Source: Aedoeadaptatus coxii (GTDB taxonomy: Bacteria > Bacillota > Clostridia > Tissierellales > Peptoniphilaceae). From it: DNA of 64,000 nucleotides. Within the stretch, counting starts at the first letter, position 1. Each line of letters begins with the position of its first letter. Under the pieces are notes generated by a model, which saw nothing but the letters and a program-made list of their open reading frames with translations, did not search any database and was not told the DNA's origin. The DNA lies in the NCBI RefSeq assembly GCF_903819215.1, contig NZ_CAIJCT010000010.1; one strand, 5' to 3'. Below are positions 26,689-35,051 of the stretch, in pieces. A program made the position numbers and the translations under genes.

Positions 26689-27508
26689 TGTGTTGAAACA
26701 TATTGTCTAGTAATAAGAGGTTGGTTAGACTGCCCACGCCTCCCGGCACGGACGTTACATAGTTGACCTCGTCGACAACGCGATCGAAGTTCACATCGCC
26801 CACCATTTTCCCCTCTTCCGTAAATGCGATGCCGCAGTCAATGATACATTGGTCTTTCGATACGAAAGATTCATCTACCCACTGACACTGTCCGGTTCCG
26901 TATACTACGAGATCAAATCCTTTGGCGAGTTCCGGAATTGATTGAGTTTTCGAATGGCCAATAGTAACCGTCGCATTTTCATCGAGCATCATCATGGCAA
27001 GAGGCTTGCCGATTACCATGGAGCGGTTAATAATTAAAACTCGCTTCCCCTTTAGATCCATCATATCTTTTGCAATTAACAAAGCGCTCTTCGCCGTCGC
27101 CGGATAGATGGAACCGTTGGATGTAAAGACCTTCCATTGATTCGAGGGGCTCAAACAATCGATATCCTTGTCGCTGTCGATAGCACTGTCGATGCTATCG
27201 GCATCTAAATGTTTCGGCAGCGGATGGAAGAGCAGGATTCCGCCGATTTTGTCGTCGAGATTACCTCTCTTGATTTCGGCGATGATTTCACTTTCCGTCA
27301 CTAATTCGGCAAAAGTTGAAACTTCCACCTCGATTCCGACGCTTTCAGCCGATTTCTTAATGGAATTTTCATAACTAATGTCCGCTTTATTATCGCCGAC
27401 TCGTAATATTAAAAGCTTATAGCCCATTTGCCGTTCCCGTGCCCGTTCCACTTTATCTTTAAGGACACATTTTACCTTGTCTCTCAGCGGTGAAATATCA
27501 TATTTCAT
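26684..27508 (-). CDS. folD: Bifunctional methylene-THF dehydrogenase / methenyl-THF cyclohydrolase
   Basis: Cytosolic one-carbon enzyme interconverting 5,10-methylene-, 5,10-methenyl- and 10-formyl-THF. The 274-residue protein has the substrate-site YENSIKKSAESVGIE near residue 45 (Tyr and catalytic Lys), GILLFHPLPKH near 90, the Rossmann segment GKRVLIINRSMVIGKPLAMMM near 157, and the C-terminal SVPGGVGSLTNLLLL. It stands alone between two terminators. AGGAGGATTTT precedes the start. Confidence 0.96.
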   Translation of the reverse strand: MKYDISPLRDKVKCVLKDKVERARERQMGYKLLILRVGDNKADISYENSIKKSAESVGIEVEVSTFAELVTESEIIAEIKRGNLDDKIGGILLFHPLPKHLDADSIDSAIDSDKDIDCLSPSNQWKVFTSNGSIYPATAKSALLIAKDMMDLKGKRVLIINRSMVIGKPLAMMMLDENATVTIGHSKTQSIPELAKGFDLVVYGTGQCQWVDESFVSKDQCIIDCGIAFTEEGKMVGDVNFDRVVDEVNYVTSVPGGVGSLTNLLLLDNMFQHK

Positions 27509-27522
27509 AAAATCCTCCTATT

Positions 27523-27547
27523 AAAAAAAAAGCGGCTAAGCCGCTCC
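27523..27547 (-). terminator. Terminator of the NlpC/P60 gene
   Basis: Stem AGCGGC/GCCGCT with a TTA loop, followed on the minus strand by nine T residues. It lies just after the nlpC stop and just before the folD ribosome site. Confidence 0.85.
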
Positions 27548-27558
27548 TTCCGTTCAAA

Positions 27559-28638
27559 TTACAGAACGCGCATTGCGTTAACAAAACGTGAGCTGTAATA
27601 TTTTTCCGTTAATTTATTTTCCTTAACTTGTGCACCGCCGCTGGAAGCGTGAACGAAAACATCGTTTCCTACGTAAATACCAACGTGGCTTACACCTCTA
27701 CCGGTAGTGTTGAAGAAAATTAAGTCGCCGGGTTGTAATTCGGAACGATCAACAGGCGTACCTACTTGGGATTGTGCCGAAGAGGTTCTCGGAAGAGAAA
27801 TGCCGAGTTCCTTTACGTAAATGGCATATACTAAACCGGAACAATCGAAACCGTTGGATCCGGTTGCGCCCCATACATAGGGTGTACCGATTTTGCTGTA
27901 AGCGGAATCGATGACGCGTTGCGCTTTTGCACCGTCAACTCTGGGAGCCGGAGCGCCCTTAACAGCAACCTTAGCTACTTGCTTAGGTGCTTGACGTTGA
28001 ATCACTTCACGTTTTACAGCTTGTACTCCGCCTTCGCCGAAATCTAAATAGTTCGGATCGATTTGGAAATCCTTGCCTTGTTCATTTAAAACGATGAACA
28101 GACCGTTTTTGTATCCTACGACGTTAACCGTGTTGTTTTTCTTTACTGCGTAAACGCCGTTGGCATTTTCAAGTCTTAAATCTTGTTTTACTTTTGCAGA
28201 TGTGACGTGTGGGCCTTCAACCGCTTCGACAAAACCATATTCTACCGAGCCGAAAAGACCGTCGACGGTGTTAACCGTAACGCCGTTTTTGTAATGATCG
28301 ACCGCTTGTAATGTTTCGCCGATAAAAAGATTACGGACGACTTTGCCGTCTTTCTTGAGAATGGCATTTTTCTTTACGATGTATTCTTGGGGTTTGCCTT
28401 CGGTTACAAGAATTTTATTCTTGGGAACCGTCACTTTGGCATTGCCCTTTTGAACGATGTAACCATTGTCGGTGGTTTCGATAATATTTGCCTTTTCTTC
28501 AACGGCAAATCCGATTTGCTTGCCACTGTACAATGTCGTGCTGTGATCCTGAACGAAAACGCCGGTATCTCTTAGACCTACCACTGAAATAAGTGCTAAA
28601 GCCGCAGTTCCGATGGTAAGTTTAATCTTCTGATTCAT
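27559..28638 (-). CDS. Secreted NlpC/P60 family endopeptidase
   Basis: A 359-residue exported cell-wall hydrolase. A short basic N-terminus and hydrophobic segment (residues 7-20) form a signal peptide or anchor. Two SH3-like beta regions (about 75-140 and 145-200) should bind the wall. The C-terminal NlpC/P60 domain (about 240-359) has the catalytic Cys266 in FDCSGL, His318 in VSHVGIYVG and a third polar residue His330. Such enzymes cut the D-Glu to diamino-acid bond of stem peptides. The 256-nt upstream region holds an extended -10 promoter and WalR-like repeats, consistent with cell-wall stress control. An AAGGAG site lies 12 nt upstream, slightly far. Confidence 0.93.
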   Translation of the reverse strand: MNQKIKLTIGTAALALISVVGLRDTGVFVQDHSTTLYSGKQIGFAVEEKANIIETTDNGYIVQKGNAKVTVPKNKILVTEGKPQEYIVKKNAILKKDGKVVRNLFIGETLQAVDHYKNGVTVNTVDGLFGSVEYGFVEAVEGPHVTSAKVKQDLRLENANGVYAVKKNNTVNVVGYKNGLFIVLNEQGKDFQIDPNYLDFGEGGVQAVKREVIQRQAPKQVAKVAVKGAPAPRVDGAKAQRVIDSAYSKIGTPYVWGATGSNGFDCSGLVYAIYVKELGISLPRTSSAQSQVGTPVDRSELQPGDLIFFNTTGRGVSHVGIYVGNDVFVHASSGGAQVKENKLTEKYYSSRFVNAMRVL

Positions 28639-28735
28639 TTATTAGCTACACTCCTTATGTAAATCACTTGTTTCGTATAAAACAAACGTCATGAATTCTC
28701 TCGGGAATTTAGATTTTTCTTAATGATCTTTGAAA

Positions 28736-28764
28736 ATTATAACATGATCGGTTACAAAATGTAA
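28736..28764 (-). promoter_or_regulatory. Promoter of the NlpC/P60 gene
   Basis: On the minus strand TTACAT (28759-28764), a 17-nt spacer and TATAAT (28736-28741) with the TGn extension. The -35 overlaps a TGTAAC hexamer on the opposite strand. Confidence 0.7.
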
Positions 28765-28821
28765 CTATTTCGTGGGTCATTTATGTTACTTCTCTGTTAC
28801 AGCTTTGTGACGTTATGTTAC
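28760..28821. promoter_or_regulatory. WalR-like hexamer array between nlpC and mgtE
   Basis: On the plus strand TGTTAC occurs at 28784-28789 and 28795-28800, separated by exactly 5 nt. TGTGAC follows at 28806 (again 5 nt on) and TGTTAC at 28816 (4 nt on); TGTAAC stands at 28760. The pair matches the WalR (YycF) consensus TGTWAH-N5-TGTWAH, and NlpC/P60 endopeptidases are classic WalR targets. The array lies just upstream of the nlpC -35, an activator position, although its orientation is reversed relative to nlpC. No walRK genes are in the window. Confidence 0.5.
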
Positions 28822-28868
28822 GTATTTAACCTATTGGTTTTCTTCCCTGTGGTAACTCGCCTGTAGAG

Positions 28869-28877
28869 TGTTATAAT
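28869..28877 (+). promoter_or_regulatory. Extended -10 promoter of mgtE
   Basis: TGTTATAAT with no clear -35, 30 nt upstream of the mgtE start. Confidence 0.6.
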
Positions 28878-28906
28878 GGAAAGTAATAATAGGATTGGAG
28901 GTGATG

Positions 28907-30268
28907 ATGTTGGAATTTGATTCCGACTATGCAATATTAAAAGAGCAATTGGAACATGTTATCCAACATGGTGACGTTCACGATGCTACCGCTCTTTTTG
29001 ATCAATACCACTCTGTGGACATCGACGAGGTTTTAGAAGATCTGGAACCTACGGATCTCCAATTTTTCCTGTTTATGTTAAATGCCGAGCAGGTCGCCAC
29101 TTTAATAGAAAATGCCGATCCCGATCTGCAACCGAAAATGACGCGGTTTTATTCCACGAAGGAATTAATCGAAATTTTCAGCTTTATGACCAACGCCGAT
29201 GTTGCCGATTTACTAGGTTTTATGTCGACGAAACGGCGTAAAGAAGTTTTAAATTATATGAAGGCGAGCGAATCGGATATTTTAAAGATGATCCTCTCCT
29301 ACGAAGACGACAGTGCCGCAAGAATTATGACGACAGAATTTATTTCCCTGCGTCAATCCTTAACGGTACGTGAGGCGCTGTTGAAGATCAAGGAAATCGC
29401 GCCGACGACGGAAATCATTGAATCTATTTTTATTACCGACGATCTCCATCGTATTCAAGGTATCGTCAATTTAAGAGATATTCTCGTGGCGCCGGGCTTT
29501 AAACCTTTGGCGGATCTCGTGGAAAATCACCCGTTCTTCGTCTACGCCGATCAGGACCAGGAAGAAGCCGCCAATCTAATTTATAAATACGACTTAAAGT
29601 ACCTGCCCGTCGTCAATAAAAACATGGCGATCTTAGGTGTCATCACCAGTGACGATATTATCGACGTTATGGAAGAAGAACATAATGAAGATATTCTCGC
29701 CATGGGTGGGGTTTCAAAAGACGAAGAGTTTGACTCAAATTTTTTCCATTCTATTAAGAGCCGTCTGCCTTGGCTGGTCATTAATCTCGTGACAGCGTTT
29801 ATGGCCTCGGCGGTGGTCAGTATGTTTGAGTCTACTATCAGCCAAGTTGTGGCCCTCGCCGCCGCCATGCCTATTGTCACCGGTATGGGCGGCAATGCAG
29901 GTAATCAGGCACTATCTATTGTACTGACGAGTCTCGCACGGGATGAAATTACGCTGGAAGACGACTTGCCTCTTATCATCAAAGAGGTGGGCCTCGGTAT
30001 TTTTAACGGCGCCATTATCGGTCTTATCGCCGGCATCGTCCTCTACCTGAAGTACCATAATGTTTTTCTCGGTTTAATTATTCTCGTCGCCATGATTTTA
30101 AATATGGTGATCGCAGGCGTTGTAGGCTTCTTGCTTCCACTGATCTTCGACAAAATGAAGATCGATCCCGCGATTTCATCGCCCATCTTTTTGACGACGG
30201 CAACGGATATTTGCGGCTTCTTTATTTTTCTGGGGCTTGCATCCGTCATTCTTCCCAAATTGATGTGA
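28907..30268 (+). CDS. mgtE: Magnesium transporter MgtE
   Basis: Mg2+ channel of 453 residues. The N domain (about 15-125, with DVADLLGFM repeats) and two CBS domains (about 135-255) form the cytoplasmic Mg2+ sensor. Five transmembrane helices follow from about residue 280, with the pore signature TGMGGNAGNQALSIVLTSLARDE near residue 325. ATG 28907 sits 5 nt after GGAGG; upstream TTG/GTG/ATG codons at 28895-28904 are too close to that site. It is monocistronic, with a promoter and a terminator. Confidence 0.95.
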   Translation: MLEFDSDYAILKEQLEHVIQHGDVHDATALFDQYHSVDIDEVLEDLEPTDLQFFLFMLNAEQVATLIENADPDLQPKMTRFYSTKELIEIFSFMTNADVADLLGFMSTKRRKEVLNYMKASESDILKMILSYEDDSAARIMTTEFISLRQSLTVREALLKIKEIAPTTEIIESIFITDDLHRIQGIVNLRDILVAPGFKPLADLVENHPFFVYADQDQEEAANLIYKYDLKYLPVVNKNMAILGVITSDDIIDVMEEEHNEDILAMGGVSKDEEFDSNFFHSIKSRLPWLVINLVTAFMASAVVSMFESTISQVVALAAAMPIVTGMGGNAGNQALSIVLTSLARDEITLEDDLPLIIKEVGLGIFNGAIIGLIAGIVLYLKYHNVFLGLIILVAMILNMVIAGVVGFLLPLIFDKMKIDPAISSPIFLTTATDICGFFIFLGLASVILPKLM

Positions 30269-30298
30269 TCAAATTATAAAACTATAAAATGAAACGAC

Positions 30299-30335
30299 TT
30301 CGAGTGAGCTATCGCTTACTCGATTTTATTTTATT
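30299..30335 (+). terminator. Terminator of mgtE
   Basis: Stem CGAGTGAGC/GCTTACTCG (one G-T pair) with a TATC loop, followed by the T-rich run TTTTATTTTATT. The stem shares CGAGTGA with the hairpin at 26656. Confidence 0.75.
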
Positions 30336-30375
30336 CAAATATCCCCACCCTTTATTTTCAAAAAACGTGGCCAAT

Positions 30376-30412
30376 AAAAAACCCGAAAGTTGAATCAAAT
30401 CCAAATCTCGGG
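30376..30412 (-). terminator. Probable terminator of cobQ
   Basis: On the minus strand CCCGA pairs with TCGGG across a long 21-nt loop and is followed by TTTTTTATT. It lies 35 nt after the cobQ stop. The stem is short, so this is a moderate call. Confidence 0.5.
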
Positions 30413-30447
30413 ATATTTCGTAGTGTCATTTTTCAGAATGGATGATG

Positions 30448-31917
30448 TCATTCGTTGATTCCCAGTATATGATCTAAGGTCTCCATGTCGATGGCAGCCT
30501 CTACTGCATCGGCGAGTTTATCATACTGGGTTTCTTTAAATGCTCGATAATCCATGGTCTCTTTCGCTGTGACGTTTTTAAGCCCACGCAAATAATGGAT
30601 CGCTGCATCGGCTATCCCCGGTTCGTCAAAAAATCCGTGGAAATACGTTCCATATATAGAATCGTCGATGACGACGCCGCCTCTATCGGTCAATTCTTTT
30701 CCTTCCCTCGAAGACGTCGTGCGGCCCATGTGAAGCTCGTAACCTTTAACTTGCTTTCCCCTTGCTTCCCGCAAAAGATCACCGCCGTAGGTAATGATCG
30801 CTTCTACTTGCCGTTGTTCCTTAACGGATGTTATTTCCGTCACGCCGTCAGTTAAATGCAAACCGTCGATTGTACCGCCGCTTTCGATGGCGAGAGGATC
30901 GGTAATGCTTGCGCCCAACATTTGAAAGCCGCCACATATGGCAAAGAGAGGCTTTCGATTCTGAACATGGCGAAGGACACGGGCATAAAGCCCGGATTCC
31001 TTCAGCCACTTTAAATCCGCCATCGTATTTTTCGTTCCCGGTAAAATTAAAAGATCGGGATCGCCGAAATCTTCCACTCGATCTACGTAGCGAAGGGAAA
31101 CATCGTCGTATAACGTAAAGGGTGCAACGTCTGTAATATTGGAAACGTGGGGAAATTTTATAACGGCGATGTCGATAGGCGCATTTTGTTTTTCATGAAA
31201 TGGCGTCGCCAGGGAATCTTCCGCGTCCAAGGTAACATCGACATAAGGCACGACGCCGAGCACGGGCTTTTTTGTATAGTCTTCGAGCATATCCAAACCC
31301 GGCTTTAGAATGGATACATCGCCGCGAAATTTATTGACGATGGTTCCCTTAAACAGACGCCGTTCTTCTTCGTCAAATAAAACATGGGTACCTACGACGG
31401 CACCGAACATGCCCCCGCGATCGATGTCTGCAACAAGAATCGCCGGCATATTTACCGCCTTGGCGAAGCCCATGTTCACCATATCCACGGATTTTAAATT
31501 GATTTCCGACGCACTTCCCGCCCCTTCGGCGATAATAATGTCGTAATCCTCTTCCAAGGATCGATAGGCTGCAATGGCTTCTTTAAGAAGAGCAGGTTTC
31601 GATGCATAATACTCTTTTGTGCTCATATTTTTTAAAACCCTTCCGTTGACGATGACTTGGCTTACGCCATTGCCCGTCGGTTTTAAAAGAATGGGATTCA
31701 TGCGATGATCGGCTTCGACTCCCGCCGCCTCCGCTTGCATCAGTTGGGCTCTTCCGATTTCTTCTCCCGCTTTTGTAACGCCACTGTTGAGGGCCATATT
31801 CTGCGCCTTAAAAGGGCACACTTTAAATCCGCGCCGCTTGTAAATTCGACAAAGGGCCGCCACCATGGCGCTTTTCCCCGCATTGGATGCGGTGCCTAGT
31901 AATATTATCCCTGCCAC
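30448..31917 (-). CDS. cobQ: Adenosylcobyric acid (cobyric acid) synthase
   Basis: Glutamine-dependent amidase of corrinoid synthesis (CobQ/CbiP) that amidates side chains b, d, e and g. The 489-residue protein has the N-terminal P-loop GTASNAGKS (dethiobiotin-synthase fold) and a C-terminal class I glutaminase domain with the nucleophile in AICGGFQMLG near residue 335 and a later GYELHMGRT. The start is GTG 31917, with AAGGAGG 7 nt upstream, and it overlaps cobB by 13 nt. Only cobQ and cobB of the late pathway are in the window. Confidence 0.95.
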   Translation of the reverse strand: MAGIILLGTASNAGKSAMVAALCRIYKRRGFKVCPFKAQNMALNSGVTKAGEEIGRAQLMQAEAAGVEADHRMNPILLKPTGNGVSQVIVNGRVLKNMSTKEYYASKPALLKEAIAAYRSLEEDYDIIIAEGAGSASEINLKSVDMVNMGFAKAVNMPAILVADIDRGGMFGAVVGTHVLFDEEERRLFKGTIVNKFRGDVSILKPGLDMLEDYTKKPVLGVVPYVDVTLDAEDSLATPFHEKQNAPIDIAVIKFPHVSNITDVAPFTLYDDVSLRYVDRVEDFGDPDLLILPGTKNTMADLKWLKESGLYARVLRHVQNRKPLFAICGGFQMLGASITDPLAIESGGTIDGLHLTDGVTEITSVKEQRQVEAIITYGGDLLREARGKQVKGYELHMGRTTSSREGKELTDRGGVVIDDSIYGTYFHGFFDEPGIADAAIHYLRGLKNVTAKETMDYRAFKETQYDKLADAVEAAIDMETLDHILGINE

Positions 31918-33227
31918 GGTGTCGCCTCCTTCAGCTTCGTCAAAATACGCCGTCGTAAATTTTTATTGCCGCTTAAGTGGAGATGGGGGAAGCCTGCATA
32001 TACATTTTCTCCATGAAAGCCCGCCTTCCGCTCCGTGTTACGGCCGGCTTTTTTCATAACAAAATCTTCCCCCTCTACCGTCGTCTTTCCGTAATGAAAC
32101 TCGTGTACCGGAACGCGCTCTCCCTCTTCCATTAAAAGGCCGGAGGTCGCCGCTTCCATAACATGGTAACCGAAATTTTTTAAAGAATCGGTCATGATCG
32201 CCTTGCCCGGCAATAAGTTCCACGTCGATACACCGTCAATAGATTCTAAAAGACTCATATAGCCGCCGCACTCGGCGATTAGCAAATGGCCTTTTTCAAC
32301 ATAATCTCGCAATTCTTTTTGAAAGACGGTGTTTTCAGAAATCTCTTCTCTATAAAGTTCCGGATAGCCGCCTCCTAAGTAAAGTCCTGAAATGCCTTTC
32401 GGTAGTGAATCACACATAGGTGAAAAGGGAATCCACTCGACTCCGGCCTCCTCGAAATCTTCCAATACGTCGCGATAGTAGAATTGAAACGCCTCATCTT
32501 TCGCTATGGCGACTTTTACTTTACCCGTGGTCATTTTTTCTTTACCCGTGGCCTTCGTCGGCTTTACTTTGGCAAGAGCGAGGAGTTTTTCCATATCCAC
32601 ATATTCTTCAATAAAATCCGCCATTTTTTCTGCATAATCTTTTAAGTTCTCTACTTCTTTCGGTCGAAAAAGACCTAAATGCCGCGACGACAGATGGCCA
32701 TCCATAGACGGAATGCATCCTAAAAGAGGAAGCCCTGTGTAGTCTTCGATAATCTTTTTATAATAAGATGCCAGCATAGGCTTCGTCCGATTTAACATCA
32801 CACCGACAATGCGATTGGGGGCAAAATCTAAAAAGCCCTTTACTTCCGCCCCGAGACTTGCGCCCTTCCCCTTCCCCGTCATGACGAGAATAGTAGGCGT
32901 GTCCGTTAACACACTCATGTCGGCGCAGGAAGCTTTTGTCGTCGTAGAAATGCCGTCGTAGTAACCCATGGCGCCTTCCATGAGAACGAGATCCTTCTCT
33001 TCCATCTTGGATAGCAGTGCGCGAATATAATCTTCCTCCATCAAAAAAGAATCAAGATTATAACCGTCGCCGCCAAGGGCGCGGTGATACATGGGATCGA
33101 TGTAGTCCGGTCCGATCTTCGACGTGGAAAGACTTATGCCCCGTCGCTTAAAAGCGCGAATCAGCCCCATGGTGACGGTCGTCTTTCCCGCGCCGGAGCT
33201 CGCGGCGGAAATTATAAGTCGCTTCAT
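31905..33227 (-). CDS. cobB: Cobyrinate a,c-diamide synthase
   Basis: CobB/CbiA amidase acting before CobQ. The 440-residue protein has the P-loop SAASSGAGKTTVTMGL, the family's GPDYIDP motif near residue 40, and a glutaminase domain with its cysteine in LIAECGGYMSLLE near residue 335. ATG 33227 overlaps the stop of the upstream sfsA-GNAT gene (ATGA) and has GGAG 6 nt upstream; the longer frame to 33239 is unlikely. The short name cbiA fits an anaerobic pathway equally well. Confidence 0.94.
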   Translation of the reverse strand: MKRLIISAASSGAGKTTVTMGLIRAFKRRGISLSTSKIGPDYIDPMYHRALGGDGYNLDSFLMEEDYIRALLSKMEEKDLVLMEGAMGYYDGISTTTKASCADMSVLTDTPTILVMTGKGKGASLGAEVKGFLDFAPNRIVGVMLNRTKPMLASYYKKIIEDYTGLPLLGCIPSMDGHLSSRHLGLFRPKEVENLKDYAEKMADFIEEYVDMEKLLALAKVKPTKATGKEKMTTGKVKVAIAKDEAFQFYYRDVLEDFEEAGVEWIPFSPMCDSLPKGISGLYLGGGYPELYREEISENTVFQKELRDYVEKGHLLIAECGGYMSLLESIDGVSTWNLLPGKAIMTDSLKNFGYHVMEAATSGLLMEEGERVPVHEFHYGKTTVEGEDFVMKKAGRNTERKAGFHGENVYAGFPHLHLSGNKNLRRRILTKLKEATPWQG

Positions 33228-34426
33228 TTTAAACTCCATTCGTAAGCCACACGTTTCGTTCCGTCCGCTACGGTAATAATGCCGCAGTAGATAAAGCCGG
33301 AGCCTTCGATAAGCGCTCGCATGGCTTTGTTGTCCTCGTGCGTATCGACGCGAATCGAGCCCACATTTACCGTCGCCGCATAAAGCTTAATGCGATGCAC
33401 CATGCGACGCCCTATTCCCTTTCCAACATATTTTTCCGATACGACGGAACGGTGAATGGTCATATAATCTCCGCTCGTTTGCCATGCACCGTCGATAGTA
33501 GAATAGGTCGGATCTTCGCCTTTTATTAAAACGGCGGTGGCAACGATATCCTCGCCGTCTTTAAAAATAAAAGTGTGTCCCTTTAAAATATCCTCGACTA
33601 TAGTTTCTTCCGTCGGATCTTTCCCTTGCCATTGATCCACGCCGTCTCTCTTGAGTTTTTCACGACCAACCCGTACTAACGAAAGCACAGTTTCCGAATC
33701 CCTTTTCTCTGCGCGCACCAAGTGAAGGGGCTCGGAGAGGTCAAAGGATACATTCCGATTAATCATCATATGATCACCCTCAATTAATGTATCCATGACG
33801 AAAATCTCCATGCCTTTTTTATAAGCGCTTCTGAGTTCATCGCCAAATGCGGGATCGGTACTATCGTTTGGGCTGAAGAGCACGGGGCCTTTCATCTGTA
33901 CGACGAAAAATACGCCTGCCTTTTCCCCTGCCGCCGCAAAATCGCCCAGCTCGCGAATATGCTTTGCACCGCGGGTCGTCGGCGCGTCGGGAAAACGAGC
34001 GTACGCTTTATCTTCCAGTGTGACACCTTTTACTTCGATAAAGCCGCTTCCCTCGCTTCCTTCGACGTAAAAATCAAAGCGACTGTCGCCGTAGGTAACT
34101 TCTCGCCTAAAACTACGAATTTTTCCAAAGGTCTTCAGCGTCGGCGATGTATCTAAATAGTCCGCCACTAATTGATTGGGGGCTTGGGAATCGATATTGA
34201 CCCACATGCCGTCTTTGTCCACTGTAACGAGAGAATATGCCGTCTTCCGTTTGGAACCCGGTTCCGCTCCGTTTAAAAGTACCTTTCGACCGGGAACAAA
34301 AAGTTCCTTGCAGCGGCCCGTGTTCGGCACGTGAACGGGAATTCTTTCTCCGTTTTTCTCTACATATGCAATGAAGCGATTTTCCCTTTTAAGAAAAACC
34401 GCTTCTTCCATTCTGCTATATCGCAT
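33224..34426 (-). CDS. SfsA-GNAT fusion protein
   Basis: A 400-residue two-domain protein. Residues 1 to about 235 are a complete SfsA homologue (VPNTGRCKELFVPG near 34, FIEVKGVTLE near 129, FPDAPTTRGAKHIREL near 145); SfsA proteins have a nuclease-like fold with an uncertain role in sugar metabolism or DNA binding. Residues from about 240 to 400 are a GNAT acetyltransferase domain, with the acetyl-CoA loop EKYVGKGIGRR near 331 and a final FIYCGIITVADG strand. The frame is open across the junction, so the fusion is real unless the assembly is wrong. It lies between dedA (1 nt gap) and cobB (4-nt overlap). The acetyl acceptor is unknown. Confidence 0.88.
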   Translation of the reverse strand: MRYSRMEEAVFLKRENRFIAYVEKNGERIPVHVPNTGRCKELFVPGRKVLLNGAEPGSKRKTAYSLVTVDKDGMWVNIDSQAPNQLVADYLDTSPTLKTFGKIRSFRREVTYGDSRFDFYVEGSEGSGFIEVKGVTLEDKAYARFPDAPTTRGAKHIRELGDFAAAGEKAGVFFVVQMKGPVLFSPNDSTDPAFGDELRSAYKKGMEIFVMDTLIEGDHMMINRNVSFDLSEPLHLVRAEKRDSETVLSLVRVGREKLKRDGVDQWQGKDPTEETIVEDILKGHTFIFKDGEDIVATAVLIKGEDPTYSTIDGAWQTSGDYMTIHRSVVSEKYVGKGIGRRMVHRIKLYAATVNVGSIRVDTHEDNKAMRALIEGSGFIYCGIITVADGTKRVAYEWSLK

Positions 34427-34427
34427 T

Positions 34428-35036
34428 CTATTCTTCCTTCTGTTTAAAGTGCCAAATCAAATAGGCCACGCCTGCAACGGCAAGGAGAGCCACAATGATG
34501 TATTTATAGTAATCCAAATAGCTCAAAATAATATGCCAATTTTCGCCGGTTTTGTAACCGAGATAGGTTAGGATCGAATTCCAAACAAAGGATCCGATCA
34601 CCGTCAGTACGGAAAAAAGCGGCACAGGCATTTCGACTATTCCGGCGGGAATGGAAATTAAGCTGCGAATAATCGGTACGCAACGGCCGATTAAAACGAA
34701 TATCTTGCCCTTTTTCTCAAATTGCTCGACAACCGTTAAAATTTCTTTTCGCTTAAAGCCCAGTTTCTTCATCCAACCCCGTTCGGCGGAATCGTAAATC
34801 TTTTCCGTTGGAACGAGACAGCCGATGCCGTAAAGAATATAGGCGCCGAATAAGGATCCCGCCGTCGCCGAAAGGATCGTAGGCAGGAAATTAAGATTAC
34901 CGCGACCTACGAAAAATCCTCCCAGGAGCAAAATTACTTCCGACGGAATGGGCGGAAAGACATTTTCCAGAAAAATTAAGGCAAAGACGGCAAAGTATCC
35001 ATATGATTCAATGGCCGAAACAATAATTGATTCCAA
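34428..35036 (-). CDS. DedA family membrane protein
   Basis: A 202-residue DedA/SNARE-associated (VTT domain) protein with about five hydrophobic segments. It shows the early FLENVFPPIPSEVIL motif near residue 22 and the conserved GRCVPIIRSLISIPAG near residue 117. DedA proteins are linked to membrane homeostasis and undecaprenyl-phosphate or phospholipid scrambling. The start is TTG 35036 with AAAGG 7 nt upstream. It follows gatB and precedes the sfsA-GNAT gene in one dense operon. Confidence 0.92.
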   Translation of the reverse strand: MESIIVSAIESYGYFAVFALIFLENVFPPIPSEVILLLGGFFVGRGNLNFLPTILSATAGSLFGAYILYGIGCLVPTEKIYDSAERGWMKKLGFKRKEILTVVEQFEKKGKIFVLIGRCVPIIRSLISIPAGIVEMPVPLFSVLTVIGSFVWNSILTYLGYKTGENWHIILSYLDYYKYIIVALLAVAGVAYLIWHFKQKEE

Positions 35037-35051
35037 ATTTCTACCTTTCCA

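Noticed and set aside
28639..28894. c-di-AMP (ydaO) riboswitch before the NlpC/P60 gene
   Set aside because: Such riboswitches often precede these genes, but the nlpC leader here is only about 90 nt and lacks the conserved aptamer sequences.
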